From assembly GCF_009865405.1 (NCBI RefSeq), contig NZ_WWJY01000543.1:1-58753 (forward strand): DNA of 58,753 nucleotides, given 5' to 3'. Shown here in pieces: positions 1 to 7,985 of the stretch. The position numbers and the translations under genes were made by a program. Origin of the DNA: Streptomyces sp. SID3212. Lineage in GTDB: Bacteria; Actinomycetota; Actinomycetes; Streptomycetales; Streptomycetaceae. The notes under the pieces were generated by a model. That model searched no databases. It saw only the letters and a list, made by a program, of their open reading frames with translations, and was not told the DNA's origin. Each line of letters starts with the position of its first letter. Within the stretch, counting starts at the first letter, position 1.

Positions 1-89
1 CGGCCACGAGTCGCCCCGGCCCGCTGCCCGCCCGCCGCTCACCCGCCGCCGCGGCGTGACGGCGGAACGCGGGACGGCAGAATGGGGGA

Positions 90-926
90 ATGGCGGCACG
101 GGAGCGGGCACGGCACTGGAACTACGCCGACCTGCCGGGGGTCGACCTGCTGCGCGCGCACTACATCCACAAGACGTTCCTGCGCCACACCCACGAGACG
201 TTTGTCATCGCCGCGATCACCGAGGGCGTCGAGATCTTCCACCACGGCGGCGGTGACCAGTACGCCGGACCCGGGTCCCTCGCGCTGGTCAACCCCGACA
301 CCCCGCACACCGGCCACGCCAAGGACCCCGAGGGCTGGCAGTACGGCGCCGTCTACCCGTCGGCCGACGTGGTCGCCGCCATCGCGGCCGAGACGACGAC
401 GATCCGCGGGACCCCCGGTTTCACGGCCCCGGTCTTCGACGACCCGTACACCGTCCGGCTGGTGCACCAGGTGCTCCGCGCGGCCGACGAGGGCAACGCG
501 CTGGCCGCCGACACCCTGCTGCGGGTCGCCGTGACCCGTCTGCTCCGGCTCAACGGCGGCACGCTCCAGCAGCGGCGGGTACGGGGCGCGGGGGCCGGGA
601 TCGCGGCACGCGCGCGTGCCGTGCTGGAGGAGCGGATGGCCGACCCGCCCTCCCTGGAGCGGCTCGCGGCGGACCTCGGGACGGGTCCCTTCGCGCTGCT
701 GAGGGCGTTCAGGGACACGTACGGCATGCCTCCGCACACCTGGCTGACCGACGCGCGTGTACGGCGGGCCCGCCGTCTCCTGGACGCGGGCACCCCCCCG
801 GCGGAGGCGGCCGTCGCCGTCGGCTTCTCGGACCAGCCGCACCTCAACCGGCACTTCACCCGGATCGTCGGCGTGCCGCCGGGCGCCTACCGAAGGGAGC
901 GCAGGCCCGTACGACCAACGCAATAG
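90..926 (+). CDS. AraC family transcriptional regulator
   Basis: A 278-residue protein with the two-part layout of AraC regulators. The N-terminal half (about residues 10-140) is a cupin-like sensing domain with the HTHETF and NPDTPHTGHA stretches typical of AraC_binding. The C-terminal 100 residues hold the paired helix-turn-helix, ending in the signature GFSDQPHLNRHFTRIVGVPPG (split here: GFSDQPHLN, then RHFTRIVGVPPGAYR). It lies just upstream of the AzlC/AzlD genes on the same strand, and regulators of this type often control such exporters, so branched-chain amino-acid export is the likely target (inference). The effector cannot be read from sequence. The ATG start has a purine-rich stretch just upstream. 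Confidence 0.9.
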   Translation: MAARERARHWNYADLPGVDLLRAHYIHKTFLRHTHETFVIAAITEGVEIFHHGGGDQYAGPGSLALVNPDTPHTGHAKDPEGWQYGAVYPSADVVAAIAAETTTIRGTPGFTAPVFDDPYTVRLVHQVLRAADEGNALAADTLLRVAVTRLLRLNGGTLQQRRVRGAGAGIAARARAVLEERMADPPSLERLAADLGTGPFALLRAFRDTYGMPPHTWLTDARVRRARRLLDAGTPPAEAAVAVGFSDQPHLNRHFTRIVGVPPGAYRRERRPVRPTQ

Positions 927-992
927 TGATCTTGTACGGTCGGCGCAAGAACGTACAAGACGACCACGCCCCGCCCCCGTACGGTCCGGGAC

Positions 993-1841
993 GTGGCAGA
1001 TCAGACAGCATCCGCACCCCGGCCCGCGAGGCCGGAGGGTCCGCAGGGCCCATCGGGCAGACCGGGCACGTCAGGCGCGTCAGGCGGCCCTGGCACGTCA
1101 GGCACCGACAGGCCGGAGCACACCGCCGGGCGGCCCGTCCCCGAGCCCCCCGAGCCGAAATCCGACCGGGCCGTCGTCCGTGACGCGCTGGGCGTCGGGA
1201 TCGCCGTCGGGCTCTCCGGCTTCGCCTTCGGCGTCACCTCCGCCGGCGCGGGCCTCACCGTCCTCCAGAGCTGCGCGCTCAGCCTGCTGGTCTTCACCGG
1301 GGCCTCGCAGTTCGCCCTGGTCGGAGCCCTGGCGGCGGGCGGCAACCCGCTGACCGCCGCGGCCGGCGCGTTTTTCCTCGGCGTACGCAACGCGTTCTAC
1401 GGACTCAGGCTGTCGCAACTCCTGCGGCTGCCCGGCCCCGTACGGCCCTTCGCCGCCCAGTGGGTCATCGACGAGACCACGGCGGTCGCCCTCGCCCAGC
1501 CCACCCGGCGCAGCGCCAGGATCGGCTTCACCGTCACCGGACTCACCCTCTACCTTCTCTGGAACCTCACCACCCTCGCCGGGGCGCTCGGCGCCGAGGC
1601 CCTGGGGGACACCGACGCGTGGGGCCTCGACGCGGCAGGACCGGCCGTCTTCCTCGCGCTGCTGGCTCCCATGCTGCGAACGGCGACCGAGCGGACGGTC
1701 GCGGGACTCGCCGTCGTCCTCGGGCTGGGCTTCCTGCCGGTGCTGCCCGGCGGTGTCCCCGTCCTGGTCGCGGCGCTGGCCGCGCCCGCCGCGCTGTACG
1801 TCCAAGGCATGCACGGACGCAGGAAGGAAGCAGGGCGTTGA
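993..1841 (+). CDS. azlC: AzlC family branched-chain amino-acid exporter, large subunit
   Basis: A 282-residue polytopic membrane protein. After a roughly 55-residue Pro/Gly-rich cytoplasmic leader come the AzlC hallmarks: a VGIAVGLSGFAFGV first helix, FTGASQFALVGALAAG, and FFLGVRNAFYGLRLSQLL. AzlC and AzlD together form the azaleucine/branched-chain amino-acid exporter (LIV-E family). The following azlD gene overlaps this stop codon by four bases, so the two are translationally coupled. The GTG start is the first in frame that keeps the whole leader; an internal start is possible because the leader is low-complexity. Confidence 0.92.
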   Translation: MADQTASAPRPARPEGPQGPSGRPGTSGASGGPGTSGTDRPEHTAGRPVPEPPEPKSDRAVVRDALGVGIAVGLSGFAFGVTSAGAGLTVLQSCALSLLVFTGASQFALVGALAAGGNPLTAAAGAFFLGVRNAFYGLRLSQLLRLPGPVRPFAAQWVIDETTAVALAQPTRRSARIGFTVTGLTLYLLWNLTTLAGALGAEALGDTDAWGLDAAGPAVFLALLAPMLRTATERTVAGLAVVLGLGFLPVLPGGVPVLVAALAAPAALYVQGMHGRRKEAGR

Positions 1842-2146
1842 ACATCTGGATCGCCGTCGGGGTGACCGCCGTGGGCTGTTATCTCGTGAAGCTGGTGGGT
1901 CTGCTGGTGCCCGAGGGGGCGCTCGAACGACCCCTCGTACAGAAGCTCTCCGCGCTGCTCCCCGTCGCCCTGCTGGCGGCGCTCACCGCGCAGCAGACGT
2001 TCGGTCTCGACGGCTCGCTCGTCGTGGACGCGCGGGGCGCGGGGCTCGCGGCGGCGGCGCTCGCGCTGGTCCTGCGCGCCCCCTTCCTGGTGGTCGTGGG
2101 GGCGGCGGTGCTGGTCACGGCGGGGGTACGGGCTCTGGGAGGCTGA
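1838..2146 (+). CDS. azlD: AzlD family branched-chain amino-acid exporter, small subunit
   Basis: A 102-residue hydrophobic protein starting from TTG inside the azlC stop (TTGA overlap). It has the AzlD pattern: first helix IWIAVGVTAVGCYLVKLVGL, then RPLVQKLSALLPVALLAAL, then two more helices. It is the small partner of AzlC in the exporter complex. Length and gene order match the family. The coupled start strongly suggests the two subunits are made in equal amounts. Confidence 0.9.
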   Translation: MNIWIAVGVTAVGCYLVKLVGLLVPEGALERPLVQKLSALLPVALLAALTAQQTFGLDGSLVVDARGAGLAAAALALVLRAPFLVVVGAAVLVTAGVRALGG

Positions 2147-2172
2147 GCTGTCAGGGGCGCGATACTGGTGCC

Positions 2173-2367
2173 ATGCGGTTGACGATTTTCTGGGAGCGGA
2201 TGGCGGACCACTTCGGCGTCGCGTACGCCGAGTCCTTCGCCCGCGATCATGTGATGGCCGAGCTGGGGGGCCGTACGGTGTACGGCGCGCTGGAGGCGGG
2301 CTGGGAGACGAAGGACGTGTGGCGGGCGGTCTGCGTCGCGATGGACATCCCGGCGGAGAAGCGGTGA
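2173..2367 (+). CDS. DUF3046 domain protein
   Basis: A 64-residue soluble protein beginning MRLTIFWERMADHFG and containing the YAESFARDHVMAELGGRT segment, the full extent of the actinobacterial DUF3046 family. Members are commonly encoded a short way upstream of recA, as here. No biochemical role is known to me. The ATG is preceded at 26 bases by the azlD stop, so co-transcription with the exporter is possible but may be incidental. Confidence 0.85.
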   Translation: MRLTIFWERMADHFGVAYAESFARDHVMAELGGRTVYGALEAGWETKDVWRAVCVAMDIPAEKR

Positions 2368-2520
2368 GGCGCGGCGAGGGGCGTTCGTACGCACGTGTAG
2401 CTCGCACCGCGTCACGATTCGATCGCGTTGTGCCGACGCGCGGATGAACGGACCGGCCGTGGCGGTGCCTCGTCGTCCTCGGTGGGACGGGACGTCCCGG
2501 CGGTAGGCGACACTTGGGCG

Positions 2521-3777
2521 GTGGCACCGACAGACGAGACCCCGCAGGGCGTACATCCGCCGATTCCGTCCCCTTCGCCCTCCTCCTCCCGATCTCCCGT
2601 TCCGGCGCTCGCCGGTGCCGGTGGGGGCGTCCGGGACGGAAGTGACGACGGCCGGGCCCGTATGCCCCATTGGCTGCCGCGCGCCATGATCCTGGCGCTG
2701 GGACTCGTCGCCTGTTTCCAGCTGGGCAGCTGGGCGTTCCATCAGCTCATCGGACTGCTGATCAACGTACTGATCGCGTTCTTCCTGGCGCTGGCGGTCG
2801 AACCGGCCGTCAGCCGCATGGCGTCGAGCGGGATGCGGCGTGGACTCGCCACCTTCCTGGTCTTCTTCGGTGTGGTGGTCGCGAGCGTCGGCTTCGTCGT
2901 GATGCTCGGCTCGATACTGGCCGGCCAGATCATCCAGATCGTCGAGTCCTTCCCCGCGTACCTCGACTCCCTGATCAACTGGCTGAACGAGAACTTCCAC
3001 ACCGAGCTGTCCCGGGTCGCGGTCCAGGACAGCCTTCTGCACTCCGACTGGCTCCAGCGGTACGTCCAGAACAGCGCCACCGGGGTGCTCGACATCTCCA
3101 CCACCGTGCTCGGCGGGCTGTTCCGGCTGCTGACGATCTTCCTGTTCTCGTTCTACTTCGCGGCCGACGGCCCGCGGCTGCGGCGCGGACTGTGCTCCGT
3201 CCTGCCGCCCGCCAAGCAGGCCGAGGTGCTGCGCGCGTGGGAGATCGCGGTCGAGAAGACCGGCGGCTACATCTACTCCCGCGGGCTGATGGCCCTCATC
3301 TCGGGGATCGCGCACTACATCCTGCTGGCGACCCTGGGGGTGCCGTACGCGCCGGTGCTCGCGGTGTGGGTGGGGCTGGTGTCGCAGTTCATCCCGACCA
3401 TCGGTACGTATCTGGCGGGCGCCCTGCCGATGTTGATCGCCTTCACCGTCGCCCCCTGGTACGCGCTGTGGGTGCTCGGATTCGTGCTGCTGTACCAGCA
3501 GTTCGAGAACTACGTCCTCCAGCCGAAGCTCACCGCGAAGACCGTCGACATCCACCCGGCGGTGGCCTTCGGCTCGGTCATCGCGGGTACGGCCCTGCTC
3601 GGCGCGGTCGGTGCGCTGATCGCGATCCCCGCGATCGCCACGCTCCAGGCGTTCCTGGGGGCGTACGTGAAGCGGTACGCGGTCATGGACGACCCGAGGG
3701 TGCACGGGACGCGGCAGCGCGGCGGCGGGTCGGTCCTGGGGTGGGCGAGGCGCAGGAGGCTGGGGCGGCGGCAGTGA
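2521..3777 (+). CDS. AI-2E family transporter (YdiK/PerM-like membrane protein)
   Basis: About 418 residues from the GTG chosen here. A Pro/Ser-rich N-terminal tail is followed by a multi-helix membrane region: paired helices at the start ([20 protein letters not shown]), a long soluble loop, then the conserved [19 protein letters not shown] segment and the family-typical [15 protein letters not shown] and [12 protein letters not shown] motifs. These motifs define the AI-2E exporter-like superfamily (PF01594); substrates of most members are unknown. An upstream TTG at 2428 would add 31 residues, and an ATG at 2662 would remove the low-complexity tail. Conserved sequence begins only after 2662. 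Confidence 0.88.
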   Translation: MAPTDETPQGVHPPIPSPSPSSSRSPVPALAGAGGGVRDGSDDGRARMPHWLPRAMILALGLVACFQLGSWAFHQLIGLLINVLIAFFLALAVEPAVSRMASSGMRRGLATFLVFFGVVVASVGFVVMLGSILAGQIIQIVESFPAYLDSLINWLNENFHTELSRVAVQDSLLHSDWLQRYVQNSATGVLDISTTVLGGLFRLLTIFLFSFYFAADGPRLRRGLCSVLPPAKQAEVLRAWEIAVEKTGGYIYSRGLMALISGIAHYILLATLGVPYAPVLAVWVGLVSQFIPTIGTYLAGALPMLIAFTVAPWYALWVLGFVLLYQQFENYVLQPKLTAKTVDIHPAVAFGSVIAGTALLGAVGALIAIPAIATLQAFLGAYVKRYAVMDDPRVHGTRQRGGGSVLGWARRRRLGRRQ

Positions 3778-3868
3778 GCGCGGGTCCTGTCTGTCGGCCC
3801 GGGTGACACGGCCGGATCGCCGGCCGTGCATGCTGGGTCCTGACATCCCGAGAGAAAGACCCGCTTCC

Positions 3869-4204
3869 GTGTACGTAGCGCGTTCGCTCGCCCTGTTCGT
3901 GGTTGCCGCGCTGTTCGAGATCGGCGGAGCCTGGCTGGTCTGGCAGGGCGTGCGCGAGCACAAGGGCTGGATCTGGATCGGCGCCGGGGTCATCGCGCTC
4001 GGCCTGTACGGCTTCGCGGCGACCCTCCAGCCGGACGGGCAGTTCGGCCGGATCCTGGCGGCGTACGGCGGCATCTTCGTGGCAGGATCGATCCTGTGGG
4101 GCGTGGTGGCCGACGGCTACCGCCCGGACCGCTACGACATCACCGGCGCGTCGATCTGCCTGGCCGGCATGGCCGTTCTCCTGTTCGCACCGCGCGGCCA
4201 CTGA
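3869..4204 (+). CDS. YnfA family (UPF0060) small membrane protein
   Basis: A 111-residue protein with four predicted transmembrane helices in the compact arrangement of the YnfA/UPF0060 family, which is 105-111 residues long. Family signatures visible are [41 protein letters not shown] and [18 protein letters not shown]. The family is related to small multidrug-resistance transporters, but no substrate is firmly assigned. The GTG start follows an AGAGAAAG ribosome-binding stretch. Confidence 0.92.
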   Translation: MYVARSLALFVVAALFEIGGAWLVWQGVREHKGWIWIGAGVIALGLYGFAATLQPDGQFGRILAAYGGIFVAGSILWGVVADGYRPDRYDITGASICLAGMAVLLFAPRGH

Positions 4205-4315
4205 CCCACCGCGCCACCCGCATCCAGCGACACCCCTCCCCCTCCGCCGTGCGCCTTCCGCGCGCCCGACCGGTGGCGCGCGCCTCCGGACTGTCACCAG
4301 GAGTGTCCCACGCAT

Positions 4316-4839
4316 GTGCTCCTCCTCGTTCTCCACGCCCTCTTCCCAGTACGCCGACTCGCCCCGACCCCCACGCACACGCGTGCTGCCGACTCTGACC
4401 GTGCTCGCCCTGGGCGCGTGGCTGTTGGGGACGGGCGAGCTGGGATCGCGCGGAGCGTCGGGCGCGCTCGCCACGGCGACGGCGCCTTCGCCTCACCCTG
4501 CTCGTCGTGGCGGCCATGCTCCCGGTGGGCCTGTGTCCTCAATCGCCGGACGGGCTTGATTGGGTTGCGCCCCTCCTAGCCCGTCCGGCGATTGAGGACA
4601 CCGCCGCGCAGGCGGATGTCGACCGGCGGGCCGGTCCCGGGGCGCGGCTCGCCGGGGCGGTCAACATCTCCGTGTTCAACGCCGGCATCGCCGTCGGGTC
4701 CGCCGTGGGCGGTGTGGTCCTGGGGCGGGGCGGGTTCGCCGGCGTTCATCTCGTCGCCGCGGCCCTGGTCGTGGCGGGACTCGTGGCTGTCCTCCGCGCC
4801 CAGACACGCGATCCGTCAGGTGAGGGCGAAGCCGGCTGA
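4316..4839 (+). pseudogene. Decayed MFS transporter gene
   Basis: Pieces of one major-facilitator protein lie in different frames. An N-terminal first helix (LPTLTVLALGAWLLGTGE, about 4384-4437) is followed, in another frame, by the loop and second helix (RRLRLTLLVVAAMLPVGL, about 4482-4533). A C-terminal segment from about 4610 (ARLAGAVNISVFNAGIAVGS, then GGVVLGRGG) runs to a stop at 4839. The whole middle of the transporter is missing, and where it should be sits a 67-bp element with 23-bp inverted repeats (4534-4600). No full-length reading frame can be assembled. The C-terminal text is typical of DHA1 drug-export permeases. Frameshifts plus internal deletion make function impossible. Confidence 0.75.
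4534..4600. repeat. Palindromic element with 23-bp perfect inverted repeats
   Basis: Positions 4534-4556 are repeated exactly, in reverse complement, at 4578-4600, separated by 21 bases. The core (CCTCAATCGCCGGACGGGCT) is a palindromic unit I recognise as recurring in intergenic DNA of many Streptomyces genomes. It lies inside the decayed MFS gene, at the point where the coding sequence loses its middle. It could form a strong hairpin in RNA. Confidence 0.85.
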
Positions 4840-4989
4840 GGCCACGCCCACGCCCACGGTGAGGAAGAGCAGCCAGATACCGATCCGGCGGGCGGCGGAG
4901 TTCCGTCCGTAGGTGCGGGCAGCCAGTCGGCCCGTCGCGCCGATGCCCACGCCGATGACGATCAGGATCACTCCCAGGACCGTGGCCAT
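4816..4989 (-). CDS. Small two-helix membrane protein
   Basis: A 57-residue hydrophobic protein: helix one MATVLGVILIVIGVGIGAT, a basic loop containing RTYGRNSAARR, and helix two IGIWLLFLTVGVGVASAGF. It starts from ATG and overlaps the stop of the upstream small gene by one base (TGATG), which is good evidence that both are real and coupled. I do not recognise a named family. Its stop lies just beyond the remnant of the MFS pseudogene on the other strand. Confidence 0.6.
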   Translation of the reverse strand: MATVLGVILIVIGVGIGATGRLAARTYGRNSAARRIGIWLLFLTVGVGVASAGFALT

Positions 4990-5126
4990 CAGCGCCGCCC
5001 CCTGACGTACGTCTTCCAGATCCCCCAGGCGAACATGCCGAGGACGAAGGCAAAGATGAGCAGGACGACCACCACCCCCGCCGTTCCCTCCGGGATCCAC
5101 GCACCACGACCGTCCGCCAGTTCCAC
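4989..5126 (-). CDS. Small single-helix membrane protein
   Basis: A 45-residue protein starting from GTG behind a good GGAGGGGGA ribosome-binding site (5128-5140 region, minus strand). It has one central helix, GVVVVLLIFAFVLGMFAWGI, with a short acidic N-terminus and a basic C-terminal tail. It is encoded divergently from recA and coupled to the next small membrane gene. No family recognised. The strong ribosome site, membrane-like composition and coupling support it being translated. Confidence 0.6.
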   Translation of the reverse strand: MELADGRGAWIPEGTAGVVVVLLIFAFVLGMFAWGIWKTYVRGRR

Positions 5127-5286
5127 CGGGCTCTCCCCCTCCGCCGCGCCGCATCCGCCAGATCTGGGAGGAGCGGATCGCCGGCTCCTCCCTGCGGGAG
5201 CGCCTACCCGGTTCTCCCGTGCCGACGCGGCGGTGGGCCGCGCAGGACAGGGAGTTACGGGGGCGGGGGTGGGAGGCGTGTCGTGC

Positions 5287-5316
5287 TTGACACTTAAATC
5301 GAACATCCGTTCTGAT
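5287..5316 (+). promoter_or_regulatory. recA promoter with LexA (SOS) box
   Basis: A perfect LexA box of the actinobacterial type, GAAC-ATCC-GTTC, lies at 5301-5312. A consensus -35 hexamer TTGACA sits at 5287-5292, placing the box within the spacer and -10 region, where bound LexA would block RNA polymerase. This is the only such perfect box found by eye in the 5127-5464 intergenic gap; the rest of the gap shows nothing else recognisable. It predicts DNA-damage induction of recA-recX. Confidence 0.85.
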
Positions 5317-5464
5317 GGGACGCGGACCGGTTTTCCCGGGGTCGGCCGGTGGCGTTTCCGGCGGACTTGTCCACAGGCTGGGACGGCGCCGGAGCCCGTT
5401 GTCAGTGGCAGGGGATAGCGTCTTTGACGTGAAGCGATCGACACAAGCAAATCGGGTGGAACCC

Positions 5465-6616
5465 ATGGCAGGAACCGACCGCGAGAAGGCGCTCGACGCC
5501 GCTCTCGCACAAATTGAACGGCAATTCGGGAAGGGCGCGGTGATGCGCCTGGGCGAGCGGCCGAACGAACCCATCGAGGTCATCCCCACCGGATCGACCG
5601 CGCTCGACGTCGCGCTCGGCGTCGGCGGTCTGCCGCGTGGCCGTGTGGTGGAGGTGTACGGACCGGAGTCCTCCGGAAAGACGACCCTCACGCTGCACGC
5701 GGTGGCGAACGCGCAGAAGCTCGGCGGCACGGTGGCCTTCATCGATGCCGAACACGCCCTCGACCCCGAGTACGCGAAGAAGCTCGGCGTCGACATCGAC
5801 AACCTGATCCTGTCCCAGCCGGACAACGGCGAGCAGGCGCTCGAGATCGTGGACATGCTGGTCCGCTCCGGCGCGCTCGACCTCATCGTCATCGACTCCG
5901 TCGCGGCCCTGGTGCCGCGCGCGGAGATCGAGGGAGAGATGGGCGACTCGCACGTCGGCCTCCAGGCGCGGCTGATGAGCCAGGCGCTCCGGAAGATCAC
6001 CAGCGCGCTCAACCAGTCCAAGACCACCGCGATCTTCATCAACCAGCTCCGCGAGAAGATCGGCGTCATGTTCGGCTCGCCGGAGACCACGACCGGTGGC
6101 CGCGCGCTCAAGTTCTACGCGTCGGTGCGCCTCGACATCCGTCGTATCGAGACGCTCAAGGACGGCACGGACGCCGTCGGCAACCGCACCCGCGTCAAGG
6201 TGGTCAAGAACAAGGTCGCGCCCCCCTTCAAGCAGGCCGAGTTCGACATCCTCTACGGCCACGGCATCAGCCGCGAGGGCGGCCTGATCGACATGGGCGT
6301 GGACGAGGGCTTCGTACGGAAGGCCGGCGCCTGGTACACGTACGAGGGCGACCAGCTCGGCCAGGGCAAGGAGAACGCGCGAAACTTCCTCAAGGACAAT
6401 CCCGACCTCGCCGACGAGATCGAGAAGAAGATCCTGGAGAAGCTCGGCATCGGTGTCAGGCCGGAGGCGGCGGCCGCCGTCACCGCCGAGCCGGCCGCAG
6501 GGGCGATCTCCGCCACGGCGTCAGGCGCGGCCACCGCGGCCGAGGACCCGGCGAAGTCGGTGCCGGCTCCTGCCACCAAGGCCAAGTCGGCCAAGGCAGT
6601 AGCGGCCAAGAGCTAG
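5465..6616 (+). CDS. recA: Recombinase RecA
   Basis: A 383-residue RecA: DNA-dependent ATPase for strand exchange and coprotease for LexA cleavage. It begins [20 protein letters not shown] and carries the Walker A motif GPESSGKT at residues 66-73, the [20 protein letters not shown]alker B region, and the L2 region [20 protein letters not shown] (written to 20 residues). The C-terminal 50 residues are Ala/Lys-rich, as in other Streptomyces RecA proteins. The ATG at 5465 was chosen over upstream in-frame codons because the family N-terminus starts there. recX follows nine bases after the stop, as is usual. Confidence 0.98.
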   Translation: MAGTDREKALDAALAQIERQFGKGAVMRLGERPNEPIEVIPTGSTALDVALGVGGLPRGRVVEVYGPESSGKTTLTLHAVANAQKLGGTVAFIDAEHALDPEYAKKLGVDIDNLILSQPDNGEQALEIVDMLVRSGALDLIVIDSVAALVPRAEIEGEMGDSHVGLQARLMSQALRKITSALNQSKTTAIFINQLREKIGVMFGSPETTTGGRALKFYASVRLDIRRIETLKDGTDAVGNRTRVKVVKNKVAPPFKQAEFDILYGHGISREGGLIDMGVDEGFVRKAGAWYTYEGDQLGQGKENARNFLKDNPDLADEIEKKILEKLGIGVRPEAAAAVTAEPAAGAISATASGAATAAEDPAKSVPAPATKAKSAKAVAAKS

Positions 6617-6624
6617 TTCGTCCG

Positions 6625-7212
6625 ATGCCTTATGCGAAGAGGCGGCGAACGGACCGGCCGGGCGGCGGCCCCGACCCGGACTCGTCGAGAGCCGGGCAGG
6701 AGCCGCCGCCCCAGGATCCGGCCGAGCGGGCGCGGGCGATCTGTCTGCGCCTGCTCACCGGCACCCCGCGCACCCGGAAACAGCTCGCGGACGCGCTGGA
6801 GAAGCGGGAGATCCCCGACGACGTGGCGGAAGAAGTCCTCTCCCGCTTCGAGGACGTGGGGCTCATCGACGACGCCGCGTTCGCGGGCGCGTGGGTGGAG
6901 TCCCGGCACCACGGCCGGGGCCTGGCCCGGCGCGCCCTGGCCCGTGAGCTGCGGACCAAGGGCGTGGACGCGACCCTGATCGACGAAGCGGTCGGACAGC
7001 TCGACTCCGAGCGGGAGGAGGCGACCGCCCGCGAACTGGTCGCCCGCAAGCTCCGGTCCACCCGCGGCCTGGAGCGCGACAAACGGCTCCGACGGCTCGC
7101 GGGCATGCTGGCCCGCAAGGGGTACGGAGAGGGCATGGCGCTGCGCGTCGTCAAACAGGCGTTGGAGGAGGAGGGCGAGGACACGGAAGGGCTGGACGAG
7201 GAGTTGTACTGA
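6625..7212 (+). CDS. recX: Regulatory protein RecX
   Basis: A 195-residue RecX with the three-helix repeats of the family: RAICLRLLTGTPRTRKQLAD, VLSRFEDVGLIDDAAFAGAW and RGLARRALARELRTKGVD. It inhibits RecA filament extension. It lies nine bases after recA in the same operon, so it should share the LexA-controlled promoter. A Pro-rich N-terminal extension of about 35 residues precedes the conserved domain. Confidence 0.95.
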   Translation: MPYAKRRRTDRPGGGPDPDSSRAGQEPPPQDPAERARAICLRLLTGTPRTRKQLADALEKREIPDDVAEEVLSRFEDVGLIDDAAFAGAWVESRHHGRGLARRALARELRTKGVDATLIDEAVGQLDSEREEATARELVARKLRSTRGLERDKRLRRLAGMLARKGYGEGMALRVVKQALEEEGEDTEGLDEELY

Positions 7213-7334
7213 GAAGCTCCACCGACGGGGGGCTCGGGCAGGGGTGGGGAGCGGTGCGGTAGGGGTGGCCCTACCCCCAAGACGCGGGGCCGCTCCAGTG
7301 CACAGAGGTATGTGCACAGAGGACTGTGGACGGC

Positions 7335-7985
7335 ATGGCACAGGAACCCGGCCGCCCCGCGATGACCGACCTCGCCGCGCTCAAAGCGCTCGCGCAGCCC
7401 CGGCGGCAGCAGATACTCGAACGGCTGACCCTGCACGGGCCCGCGACCTCGGCGATCCTCGCCCGCGCGCTCGGGCTCAACACCGGAGCCACCAGCTACC
7501 ACCTCCGGGAGCTGGCCCGCTACGGCTTCGTCGAGGAGACCGGCGGCGCGACGCCCCGCAGGGAGCGCTGGTGGCGGGCGGTGCCCGGCGACCGGCGTTT
7601 TCCGCCGCGCAGCCGCCAGAGCCCCGAGATGCGCCTGCTCATGGACGAGTTGAACCACCAGGCGTACGCCGCGGACCTCGACCTCTTCGAATGGCTGCAA
7701 CGCGAGAGCGACGCCCTCGGCGACTGGGCGGACGCGTTCCCGTACTCACGCGGCACGATGCGGCTCACCCGTGACGAACTGGCCGAGTTCTTCGAGGAGT
7801 ACATCGCACTCCTCGACCGCTACAAACGGCCCGACGAACTGACCCCGCCCGGTGCGCGTCCCGTGCTCACCCGGCTGCTCGCCTTCCCGGCCCCCGATGC
7901 CCCGGCCCCCGATGCCCCGGCCCCCGACGCCCCCGCTCCCTCCCACGGCGTCTCCGGTACCACCGACGAGACGGACGCGTCATGA
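7335..7985 (+). CDS. ArsR-type winged-helix regulator
   Basis: About 216 residues. The N-terminal 80 residues form a winged helix of the ArsR/HTH_20 kind: LAALKALAQPRRQQILERLT, then LGLNTGATSYHLRELARYGF. The remaining part has a helical domain, then an Ala-Pro-Asp tandem-repeat tail encoded by three 15-bp units (7886-7930). The stop overlaps the start of the FtsX permease by four bases (ATGA), so regulator and permease are co-expressed; autoregulation of the pair is likely (inference). A GTG at 7326 would add three residues, but the ATG at 7335 is better spaced from the AGAGGA site. Confidence 0.88.
   Translation: MAQEPGRPAMTDLAALKALAQPRRQQILERLTLHGPATSAILARALGLNTGATSYHLRELARYGFVEETGGATPRRERWWRAVPGDRRFPPRSRQSPEMRLLMDELNHQAYAADLDLFEWLQRESDALGDWADAFPYSRGTMRLTRDELAEFFEEYIALLDRYKRPDELTPPGARPVLTRLLAFPAPDAPAPDAPAPDAPAPSHGVSGTTDETDAS
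7886..7930 (+). repeat. Three 15-bp tandem repeats coding an Ala-Pro-Asp tail
   Basis: The unit CCCGGCCCCCGATGC occurs at 7886-7900 and 7901-7915, then with one change at 7916-7930. It is in frame and encodes repeated PAPDA in the C-terminal tail of the ArsR-type regulator. In-frame repeats of this kind can change copy number by slippage without breaking the gene. Confidence 0.85.

Noticed and set aside
1879..4074. A 731-codon open frame on the minus strand
   Set aside because: It lies opposite the AzlD, DUF3046, AI-2E and YnfA genes. Composition is skewed to Arg/Pro/Asp and no domain is visible.
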